Assembly (NCBI GenBank): GCA_021828525.1 | Contig: JAJZGM010000020.1 | Coordinates: 1,011 to 12,242 of the forward strand | Direction of reading: 5' to 3' | Length of the DNA stretch: 11,232 nt | DNA from: Nitrospirota bacterium | Lineage (GTDB): Bacteria; Nitrospirota; Leptospirillia; Leptospirillales; Leptospirillaceae | Shown here: positions 1 to 5,652 of the stretch, piece by piece | How the letters are laid out: each line of letters opens with the position of its first letter | Numbering within the stretch: position 1 is the first letter of the stretch | Made by a program: the position numbers and the translations under genes | The notes under the pieces: model-generated | The model's database searches: none | What the model was told of the DNA's origin: nothing | The model's input: the letters and a program-made list of their open reading frames with translations, nothing else

Positions 1-262
1 AGTCGCCATTTTGGGTCAGGAGGTAATGATTCCCTGCGAGATCGAGGTAGCCAAAGGCGAAGGCCGCCTCGCTCCAGCGCCTGACATAGGCCGGATCCAT
101 GCCGGTTTCCTTCGCAATCTCGTCTGCGCTGGTGGCCCCCAGATGACGGACGGCCTCGAAGAGGCCGTTGATGATGCCGATATAGGCCACATTGAGGCTC
201 AAGACCCCCTGAGCCTCTGTCCGGGTCTGTTTTTTCGTTTCTTCGATGAGGGATTCTTTCAC
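1..262 (-). CDS. SAM-dependent methyltransferase, N-terminal part (partial)
   Basis: Reading from a GTG at 262 gives 87 open residues that run off the left edge. They hold a winged-helix-like dimerisation/recognition domain: an amphipathic N-terminus, a stretch LFEAVRHLGATSADEIAKET, then MDPAYVRRWSEAAFAFGYLD and a beta-wing ending YLLTQNGD. This is the pattern of the helical N-terminal domain of small-molecule methyltransferases of the Rv2258c / O-methyltransferase type, where 'AxxTGxxxxYVRxWxxAxxxxGYL' precedes the Rossmann SAM fold. The catalytic SAM-binding half is outside the window, so substrate and activity cannot be judged. The GTG start is chosen because GGAG lies 8 nt upstream (274-271) and an in-frame ATG further up is absent. 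The gene lies 44 nt after the polymerase stop codon on the same strand, with no terminator between, so it may be both read through from the lexA operon and expressed from its own promoter. Confidence 0.72.
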   Translation of the reverse strand, partial: MKESLIEETKKQTRTEAQGVLSLNVAYIGIINGLFEAVRHLGATSADEIAKETGMDPAYVRRWSEAAFAFGYLDLAGNHYLLTQNGD

Positions 263-300
263 TGGCAGCTCTCCATGATTTTCCGGCCACAACGCCCTCC

Positions 301-309
301 ATTATATCA
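301..309 (-). promoter_or_regulatory. Extended -10 promoter for the methyltransferase gene
   Basis: On the minus strand the bases 309-301 read TGATATAAT, a perfect TATAAT preceded by TGN, the extended -10 form recognised by sigma70-type holoenzyme. No good -35 is visible about 17 nt upstream, as often tolerated for extended -10 promoters. The TGA of the motif is the stop codon of the upstream polymerase gene. Predicted transcription start is near 294, giving a leader of about 30 nt with GGAG at 274-271 before the GTG start at 262. Position and match are seen; activity is inferred. Confidence 0.55.
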
Positions 310-2577
310 GCATTCTTTTGACTCCGCCGGCTTCTGATGTTTCCGGAGAAGAAGGTCAAGAGGTTTTCCTGACGCAGATTTTTTCTCGGGAAGGGAGCCG
401 CCAGAAAGGTCGATCAAGGGTTCGCAGGCCTGTAGAAGCAATTGTGCGTAGGCCTCCCGGTCGTAGCTGTAATCAGGCGAGAAGGTCTCATAGGCCCGGG
501 CGCGGGAGGCGGGGTCGGGATCGCGGGCTCCTGTGATGACAAGGGAGATTCGCTCCCCCGGATGGGGAGCCCGGCCACGGGCTGCCAGCTCCTGGGCCAC
601 GATCGCCTGGAGGGAGGCCTTGCGGTAGTCTCCCGGCTCCTTTGAAATCCTTTTTCTGATCACGAGCTCCGAAACCGGAATGCGGCCGTCCCCGAGCTCC
701 TTCAGACCCTCGTCGAGCAACTGTCTGGCTCCGGGGAGAAGGGTCCGGTATTCGCGAAGATTTTTTGCCTGCGCAAGATGGTCGACCATTTTTTTCTGTA
801 CCTTGGCAATGAAGGGAGGGGTATCGCTCCGGCGAAGCGCGATCCCGCGGATCTTGGTTTCTCCGGAACGGAAGACGCCAAGATAGCGATTGGGAACCGC
901 CAGGCCGGGACGCCCCTTTGAAGGGAAAAAGAGGATCCAGTGGTAGAGACCCTCGATTCCGATCGAGAGGCCCGTCGTCCGGGAGATTTCGTCGGCGAGG
1001 AGGCGGCATCCGGTTTCCTCAAGGTCAGGGCGAGAGAGCCAGAGGGAATCCACGATCCCGTGGAGAAAACGATATCCGTGACTTTCCGCTACCTCTTTCG
1101 CCTGGAGAAGCTTTTCCCGGCTCAGGGCGGTGACGCATTCATGGGCTTCCACCTTTCCGAATCGCGCATTCTTGTAGCCCAGATAGCCGAAGGAGACGAC
1201 GAGGAGCCACTTGAGGGCCCCCTGACGTCCTTCGTATTCCTGCCTGAGGCGCGGGTCTCCGGTCGATTGTTTGAGTTCCTTGTAACGACGTCTCTTCGCG
1301 AGCAGGGGATCGAGGACTGCGGGGACCAGACCCTTTCTCCGTGTGCAGAGATGGTGACCGCTGTCCGGGATCCGGTTTTCCGGACAGCAGCGACAGTCGA
1401 CTGTTTCCGGGGAGATGTTGTGCGCTGTCATGAGGGACGGGTACATCGAGGCAAAGTCGAGTTCCACGACCGATTCGTGGAAACCGGGCCTCGGAAGGAA
1501 GACCATGCCACCCTTGTCGCCTTCGAGGAGATCAAGTCCGTTCCGGAACTCTTCCGGCGTTCCCTTGTCCCGCGGAACGAGAATTCCGGAGGAGATGGCG
1601 TATGCCATCTGCATGGATGTGATGCCTGTTCCTGTGGAGGTTCTGGCAAGATGCTGGACAGGGATCCGGGTGACCCGGGCCTGTTCGAAGAGGCCTGCGA
1701 GACCGGCTTCTTCCAGAATGAAGGAGTTTTTCCTGTCCAGATGCCATCGACCGAGGAGAGAGACACCGCCGGCACGGAAGACCGTTTTCCCGTAGGAGAA
1801 AAAAGACCGGTCCTTACCCGGAGAGACCTCCTGCTTCCCGTACCGGTTGAGTGCCAGCGGGATTCGCAGCTTCTCCGAAAGGGCCAGAATGCGCGGAAGG
1901 ATCAGGTCGTCTCCCCGGCTGGTCAGGATCAGGTCCGGGTCCTCCCTTTTCAGGAGGGTATTGAGGGTGGCCAGAAGTTCCCGGGGATCTTCTCCGTCGA
2001 TCACCCGCCTCTCACCGTCAACCTCGACAACCAGTCCTCCGGAGGAGCCATGTCTTGCCGGACCGGATTCCTGTTCGAGCGTGATCGAGACGGAACTGAT
2101 CGGGGGCACGGGAGGATCCGTGTCCCAGGGGGAATCAAGAAGCGCGACCCTGTCCGGAAGCCTGTCGATCCGGCAGAAGGCCAGGGGAAAGAGGCCCGTT
2201 TCGTAAAAGTAAAGCTGCGGAAGAGGAATATCGCAATTGTAGAGGGTCACGTCCGGAAGACGGGAAGCCTGTCTGACAACTTCGAAAAAGTCGGTCGGAG
2301 AAAATGTCGTGACCTCGAGAACAGGATGAAGGATCCCGCTGAAAAGTTCGATGCGCTCCGTTTCGGCAAGCCCGAGGGAAAAGCGAAGACGTTCGAGGCG
2401 CCGCCGTATCCGTTCAAGGGCGCTTCCTGTGCTCCCCACATAGAAGCGGGGGCGGAAGGGGACAGGAAAAAAAAGGCGGTCACCCTTTTCGGTCAGGATC
2501 CAGAGCAGCATGCCCTGGGGAGCGGGATAGGCATCCAGAAGCCATCCTGTTGTCTCAGGACCGGAGAAGCGCGCCAC
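307..2577 (-). CDS. Divergent family-B DNA polymerase, PolB2 type
   Basis: About 756 aa from a GTG at 2577. Motif A is well kept (DFASMYPS; Asp at about residue 374). Motif B reads KWLLVVSFGY, so the usual Asn-Ser-x-Tyr after the Lys is Val-Val-Ser-Phe. Motif C reads HGIVDS instead of YGDTDS: the first Asp is lost but the second, metal-binding Asp (about 510) remains. The exonuclease domain (about 150-330) lacks a clear DxE (the ExoI-like place reads TLE) and a canonical NxxxFD, so proofreading is probably absent. A Cys/His cluster (CRCC...HHLC, about 395-411) follows motif A and resembles a zinc-binding insert. These are hallmarks of the PolB2 family, first viewed as inactivated in archaea and later linked to lesion bypass in Sulfolobus (Dpo2). 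Last gene of the lexA operon; likely an SOS-induced translesion polymerase (inference). Start uncertain: a TTG at 2634 would extend it 19 residues but overlaps the upstream gene by 80 bp; the GTG overlaps by about 23 bp. Neither has a strong ribosome site, suggesting translational coupling. Confidence 0.88.
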   Translation of the reverse strand: MARFSGPETTGWLLDAYPAPQGMLLWILTEKGDRLFFPVPFRPRFYVGSTGSALERIRRRLERLRFSLGLAETERIELFSGILHPVLEVTTFSPTDFFEVVRQASRLPDVTLYNCDIPLPQLYFYETGLFPLAFCRIDRLPDRVALLDSPWDTDPPVPPISSVSITLEQESGPARHGSSGGLVVEVDGERRVIDGEDPRELLATLNTLLKREDPDLILTSRGDDLILPRILALSEKLRIPLALNRYGKQEVSPGKDRSFFSYGKTVFRAGGVSLLGRWHLDRKNSFILEEAGLAGLFEQARVTRIPVQHLARTSTGTGITSMQMAYAISSGILVPRDKGTPEEFRNGLDLLEGDKGGMVFLPRPGFHESVVELDFASMYPSLMTAHNISPETVDCRCCPENRIPDSGHHLCTRRKGLVPAVLDPLLAKRRRYKELKQSTGDPRLRQEYEGRQGALKWLLVVSFGYLGYKNARFGKVEAHECVTALSREKLLQAKEVAESHGYRFLHGIVDSLWLSRPDLEETGCRLLADEISRTTGLSIGIEGLYHWILFFPSKGRPGLAVPNRYLGVFRSGETKIRGIALRRSDTPPFIAKVQKKMVDHLAQAKNLREYRTLLPGARQLLDEGLKELGDGRIPVSELVIRKRISKEPGDYRKASLQAIVAQELAARGRAPHPGERISLVITGARDPDPASRARAYETFSPDYSYDREAYAQLLLQACEPLIDLSGGSLPEKKSASGKPLDLLLRKHQKPAESKEC

Positions 2578-2830
2578 GATCTTCGATATCCCGGAGGCGG
2601 CGTTCGAGGGAGAGGCGCTCGCGCCGCTCTTCAAGAAGCATGCAGAGCAAGATCACCGGAAAGGGGTCCACGGGAGAAAGAGAGGCGCCGGCCTGGGAAT
2701 GAAAGCGCGCGTCGTCGAACAGGCTGTCCAGGATGGCCTGATCCTCTTTCCTGAGCGCTTTGCGGAACTTCGACATCTCGTCCCTTGTCTGGTCCACGAT
2801 CATCGTGAATGTCGGAAGGGTTCGCCCCAT
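2555..2830 (-). CDS. Small helical protein of the PolB2 operon (91 aa)
   Basis: A 91-aa protein, highly charged and predicted almost fully alpha-helical: DEMSKFRKALRKEDQAILDS, then LFDDARFHSQAGASLSPVD, a hydrophobic helix FPVILLCMLLEE, and a C-terminal Arg/Glu-rich helix (about 68-88) that could form a coiled coil. No enzymatic motif, signal peptide or membrane span. Its ATG overlaps the stop of the upstream RecA-like gene (ATGA) and has AGGAG 5 nt upstream, so translation is coupled. From memory, a short helical protein with a similar 'FRxALRxEDQ..LD.LF..AR.H..A' pattern accompanies PolB2 genes in archaea and some bacteria; this needs a search. Most likely an accessory or bridging subunit of a polymerase complex (inference). 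I do not recognise a characterised domain. Confidence 0.85.
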   Translation of the reverse strand: MGRTLPTFTMIVDQTRDEMSKFRKALRKEDQAILDSLFDDARFHSQAGASLSPVDPFPVILLCMLLEERRERLSLERRLRDIEDRGALLRS

Positions 2831-3486
2831 CAGGGCTCCTGTGTTCCGAAAAGACGTCCGGGTCTATGGCGTCCTCCGGTTCGGACCACCGGAGGAGGAA
2901 CGACAAGGCTTCTGGAGTCGGATGATGATTCGAGGAGCGAAAAGAGCCGTCGGGAACGTCGGTCCCTGTCTGCTTCGTAGCGGTCGACCGGGATGAGACA
3001 GGGAGTTTTCATGCCGAAGGCGATTCTGCGAAGCGTTGCCATGACAGGAGACAGGAGTCCAAGGGATTCCCGTTCGGAAACCGCTCTGTCCGAAAAAAGG
3101 GGAAGGAGGCCGGACAGAAGGATCAGGGAGGCCCCCGTTTTCTCGATCATTTTCTCAAGACGGGAGAGCACAAGCGTGTGAAATTGGTGGATGGTGACCG
3201 TTCTTGAAATATGGACACGGGACAGAACATTCCGGGGATTCTTTCCGGCACTCCGGGATTCCCGCACAAGAATCTCCAGATGAAAAACATTGTTCCCGCA
3301 GACGATGATGCACGAAGATATTGGCTGGAGAGGATCGAGAAGATGTCGTGCCAGGATCCGGTGGGTAAAGAGTCCGAGCAGAGGGTCCTCCCCCTGCAGG
3401 AGCAGTGGTCGTCCCGATCTCCCCTCCTGCAGAAAAGAAGGCAGGAAAGAAGGATCCTCGGAAAAGAGTGTGAGCGGCGGTGTCAA
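2830..3486 (-). CDS. RecA/RadA-like protein lacking the Walker A motif (inactivated ATPase)
   Basis: 218 aa. The layout follows a RecA-type core: strand plus loop LLLQGEDPLLGLFTHRIL (28-45) where GxxxxGKT is expected, strand SCIIVCGNN (58-66), a helix and RVHISRTVTIHQFHTLV (90-106), then the Walker-B-like strand ASLILLSGLL (119-128), and a final strand TPCLIPVDR. The P-loop Lys-Thr is missing and the Walker B acidic residue is replaced by Ser125, so ATP hydrolysis is unlikely. The Arg-rich C-terminal tail (about 167-218) is low complexity. By position it corresponds to ImuA (also RecA-like) in lexA-imuA-imuB-dnaE2 cassettes, and inactivated RecA-like partners are known near PolB2. Probable role: bind RecA filament or polymerase as a structural adaptor (inference). 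The start is TTG at 3486, overlapping the lexA stop (TTGA), supported by GGAGG 6 nt upstream; no ATG fits. Alternative: an unrelated alpha/beta protein, but operon context favours RecA-like. Confidence 0.78.
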   Translation of the reverse strand: MTPPLTLFSEDPSFLPSFLQEGRSGRPLLLQGEDPLLGLFTHRILARHLLDPLQPISSCIIVCGNNVFHLEILVRESRSAGKNPRNVLSRVHISRTVTIHQFHTLVLSRLEKMIEKTGASLILLSGLLPLFSDRAVSERESLGLLSPVMATLRRIAFGMKTPCLIPVDRYEADRDRRSRRLFSLLESSSDSRSLVVPPPVVRTGGRHRPGRLFGTQEP

Positions 3487-4109
3487 TGGGGACCTCCGAC
3501 GGAGGGGCGAAAGACTCCGGCAACTGTTCCGACGATGCGGAAGGCCCTGTTTTCGGATATCGGGATTTCGTCATAGTCGGGATTTTCCGGAACGAGGATG
3601 ATATCTCCGTTCTTTCTGCGGAGTCTCTTGACAGTTGTTTCCCCGTCGATTTCGGCGACCACGATCTCCTCGTTTTCGGCCGTGTCCTTTGCACGAACGA
3701 GAACGTAGTCTCCGTCCAGGATGGCGGCCTGCTTCATGCTGTCGCCTTTGACCCGAAGAAGAAAGATCGGGCCGGAAGGGATCCAGGAAGGGTCGATCGA
3801 GACCGTATCCAGACGGTTTTCCTCCGAAAGGATCGGAATGCCTGCCGCGACGCGACCGAGAACGGGAACAGGAATCATGGGCGGGAGGACCGATTCCATA
3901 TCAAGGGCCCGGGCTCCCTTTCGTCGCAGAAGATGGCCTTTCCGGACAAGCGCGTCAATGTGTTTGTGAACGGCGCTGATACCGCGGATTCCCATTTTTT
4001 TTGCAATTTCCCGAAGGGTGGGAGGATAGCCGAGCTGTTCGGTATGCCAATGGATGAATCGGAGAATCTCCTCCTGTCTTCGGGTCAGTGGCTCTCTTGA
4101 GCTGTCCAT
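3483..4109 (-). CDS. lexA: LexA SOS repressor / autopeptidase
   Basis: 208 aa, near the 202 of E. coli LexA. N-terminal winged helix: LTRRQEEILRFIHWHTEQLG, PPTLREIAKKMG, then recognition helix GISAVHKHIDALVRKGHL (about 42-60). The C-terminal S24 peptidase part keeps the Ala-Gly cleavage site (RVAAGIP, Ala89-Gly90), the catalytic Ser124 (VKGDSMK) and Lys161 (TTVKRL), so RecA*-stimulated self-cleavage should work. It represses SOS genes and is destroyed on DNA damage. The ATG at 4109 is preferred because the protein then begins MDSSREPLTRRQ, matching family N-termini, with GGGAGG at 4128-4123 (13 nt spacing, rather long); in-frame starts at 4142 and 4184 add unfamiliar residues and overlap the operator or promoter. 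First gene of a coupled operon ending in PolB2. The recognition helix differs from both E. coli and Bacillus types, so its operator sequence probably differs as well (inference). Confidence 0.95.
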   Translation of the reverse strand: MDSSREPLTRRQEEILRFIHWHTEQLGYPPTLREIAKKMGIRGISAVHKHIDALVRKGHLLRRKGARALDMESVLPPMIPVPVLGRVAAGIPILSEENRLDTVSIDPSWIPSGPIFLLRVKGDSMKQAAILDGDYVLVRAKDTAENEEIVVAEIDGETTVKRLRRKNGDIILVPENPDYDEIPISENRAFRIVGTVAGVFRPSVGGPH

Positions 4110-4128
4110 GCGTCCGCGGATGCCTCCC

Positions 4129-4157
4129 GTTATGGTGATCATTTGTTCACCAATAAC
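4129..4157. promoter_or_regulatory. Candidate LexA operator: 29-bp imperfect inverted repeat
   Basis: On the plus strand the site reads GTTAT-GGTGA, 8 central bases, TCACC-A-ATAAC: ten-base arms with one extra A in the right arm. It abuts the lexA -10 hexamer (4161-4156 on the minus strand), spans the predicted start of transcription near 4150 and ends just before the lexA ribosome site. This is the usual place for an autorepressor. The sequence is neither the E. coli CTGT-N8-ACAG nor the Gram-positive GAAC-N4-GTTC box. Part of it could also fold in the mRNA (GGUGA / UCACC) ahead of the ribosome site. The repeat is seen; LexA binding is inferred. Confidence 0.6.
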
Positions 4158-4184
4158 CTTAGCAAAGGTGTCGGGATCCGTCAA
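4156..4184 (-). promoter_or_regulatory. sigma70-like promoter of the lexA operon
   Basis: Minus-strand TTGACG at 4184-4179 is followed after 17 bp by TAAGGT at 4161-4156. The -35 is strong (5 of 6) and the -10 weak (3 of 6), which suits a repressed, damage-induced promoter. Predicted start lies near 4150-4149, inside the inverted repeat at 4129-4157. No second promoter was seen inside the operon before the polymerase stop. Confidence 0.55.
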
Positions 4185-4271
4185 TGGCCACCTTCAATCC
4201 GCCAGAATGTTCGGGGGGGGTGTCCGTCGCAGTTCTTTCTTGCGCCGGATCATCGTGAATTTTGGCGCGAT

Positions 4272-4301
4272 TTGACTCGGACCCCCTTTGTTAAGTATCA
4301 T
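4272..4301 (+). promoter_or_regulatory. sigma70-like promoter of ccsAB
   Basis: TTGACT at 4272-4277 and TATCAT at 4296-4301 are separated by 18 bp; predicted start near 4308, leader about 65 nt, with AAGGAG at 4357-4362 ten bases before the ccsA ATG. The promoter faces away from the lexA promoter, about 87 bp between the two -35 boxes. A 5-bp-arm inverted repeat (GCGCC 4242-4246 / GGCGC 4264-4268) sits directly upstream of the -35 and could be a regulator site (weak). Confidence 0.6.
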
Positions 4302-4372
4302 ACTGCCGAATTTTCCCTTATGTGGCAGAGAGAATTTCCTTCCGATACCCAAACTCAAGGAGTCAAGAGCCA

Positions 4373-5623
4373 ATGAAGCTTTATGAGCACGAGGCGCTGG
4401 GATCCATCTTCAAGAAATATAAGATTCCGGTCCCTCGTTATGTCTTTTCCGCAGAAATGAACGACGCCGTTCGACAGTTTGTTGATAAGGAACCCGGTGT
4501 TGTCATCAAGTCGATGGTTCTGGTCGGAAAGCGCGGAAAAGCCGGTGCTGTCAAGGTCGTTTCCGACAAGTCTCAGGTGGAAAAGGTCTTTTCCGATCTT
4601 GCAACCCGAGAGGTCTATGGCGAAAGATCGATCGGAGCCCTTGTCGAGGAAAAGCTTGATATCGAGAAGGAATTCTATCTGAGTGTCACCTACTCGACAA
4701 AAGATCGGGCGCCTGCGATCATCTTCAGCGAGCACGGCGGGATGGATGTCGAGGAAATCGATCCGAAGCTTATCCATACCTATATCGTCTCCGATGTCCG
4801 TTCCGTCTATCCCTACCAGATCCGTCAGTTCCTGGCCGGAATCGGGTTTTCCGACAAGGAGCTCCTCCGTCCCCTCTCCGAGGTGATCGTCAATGTCTAT
4901 AATGCCTTCTGGGGCTCGGAGAGCCGCCTTCTCGAGATCAATCCTCTCGTGGTGGCCCGATCCGGGGACAAGCGAAAGATTGTCGCTGCCGATGCGGTCG
5001 TCATTCTCGACGATGATGCTTCCGTCAATCCCGCTGTCGTCTATGGTGCCAGAAGTGCCCAGGGCCGTCCGCTCACCCAGCGCGAACAGGATGCGATCCT
5101 GATCGACCAGGGGGACCATCGGGGGAAGGCGGGTTCCTATGTGGAACTTGATGGGGATATCGCAATGATGACTTTCGGCGGCGGAGGATCGACGGTCACG
5201 GCCGAGACTGCCATCGAAGCGGGCCTGAGGATTGCCAACCTGACCGATATTGGCGGAAATCCTCCGGCAGAAAAGATGTACCGGATCTCGAGGATCATTC
5301 TCTCGAAGCCTGGCCTGAAGGGAGTGCTGGTGTGCGGTGGTACGGCCAGCAACACGCGGATCGATGTGACTTTGGGAGAAGGCTTGGCCAAGGCTCTGGA
5401 TGACATGAATGCCGAGGGAAAGCTCGACAAGAACCTGGTCTGGGTCGTACGCCGTTCCGGTCCTGAATATGTCAAAGGTCTCAAGATGCTCCATGAGTGT
5501 TTTGTCAGGAACGGAATCCGCGGAGAAATCTACGATTCGCAGCTCCCCATCACGGAAGCGCCGATTCGTCTGAAGGAATTGCTGATCAAGCTTGTTGGAT
5601 ACAAGCCGGAAGAGGTTGTCTAG
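4373..5623 (+). CDS. ccsA: Citryl-CoA synthetase large subunit (SucC-like, ATP-grasp)
   Basis: 416 aa. Together with CcsB it makes citryl-CoA from citrate, CoA and ATP, the first half of citrate cleavage in the reductive TCA cycle; cytoplasmic. N-terminal ATP-grasp domain (about 1-215) opens MKLYEHEALGSIFKKY like SucC, with the lysine/glycine loop KSMVLVGKRGKAGAVK (46-61) and the Mg/ATP strand LLEINPLVV (186-194). The C-terminal CoA-ligase domain has the glycine-rich FGGGGS (268-273) and LTDIGGNPP. Length fits the roughly 430-aa CcsA of Hydrogenobacter and is a little longer than typical SucC (about 390). By sequence alone a succinyl-CoA synthetase beta subunit is possible; adjacency to aconitase and a citryl-CoA lyase favours CcsA. 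ATG at 4373 has AAGGAG ten bases upstream; the in-frame GTG at 4322 is rejected. ccsB follows after 29 bp in the same operon. Confidence 0.85.
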   Translation: MKLYEHEALGSIFKKYKIPVPRYVFSAEMNDAVRQFVDKEPGVVIKSMVLVGKRGKAGAVKVVSDKSQVEKVFSDLATREVYGERSIGALVEEKLDIEKEFYLSVTYSTKDRAPAIIFSEHGGMDVEEIDPKLIHTYIVSDVRSVYPYQIRQFLAGIGFSDKELLRPLSEVIVNVYNAFWGSESRLLEINPLVVARSGDKRKIVAADAVVILDDDASVNPAVVYGARSAQGRPLTQREQDAILIDQGDHRGKAGSYVELDGDIAMMTFGGGGSTVTAETAIEAGLRIANLTDIGGNPPAEKMYRISRIILSKPGLKGVLVCGGTASNTRIDVTLGEGLAKALDDMNAEGKLDKNLVWVVRRSGPEYVKGLKMLHECFVRNGIRGEIYDSQLPITEAPIRLKELLIKLVGYKPEEVV

Positions 5624-5652
5624 GCTTTCAAACCATACTGAGGGAGAATGTC

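Noticed and set aside
11..337. Plus-strand ORF of 108 aa at the left edge
   Set aside because: Overlaps the minus-strand methyltransferase start and polymerase end, and its product has no familiar pattern; the minus-strand reading gives a recognisable winged-helix domain.
2578..2634. TTG start for the polymerase at 2634
   Set aside because: Would overlap the 91-aa gene by 80 bp, has no ribosome site, and adds a low-complexity Ser/Ala stretch. Not fully excluded.
940..2754. Long plus-strand ORF of 604 aa opposite the polymerase gene
   Set aside because: It is antisense to an ORF with clear polymerase motifs; its translation is charged low-complexity sequence with no recognisable fold and no convincing ribosome site. 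A codon-bias shadow.
4110..4184. Upstream lexA starts (TTG at 4184, ATG at 4142)
   Set aside because: They add residues unlike LexA N-termini, and overlap the -35 box or the inverted repeat; the ATG at 4109 gives the standard N-terminus and follows GGGAGG.
4213..4220. Run of eight G residues between the divergent promoters, considered as a phase-variation tract
   Set aside because: It lies about 30 bp beyond the lexA -35 and about 50 bp upstream of the ccsA -35, outside any coding frame, with no evidence of length variation.
4322..4372. GTG start 17 codons upstream of the chosen ccsA ATG
   Set aside because: No ribosome site, and the extra residues are absent from the family; AAGGAG points to the ATG at 4373.
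4355..5494. Minus-strand ORF of 379 aa opposite ccsA
   Set aside because: Shadow of the strongly conserved ATP-grasp gene; Asp/Ile-rich composition is the mirror of its codon use.
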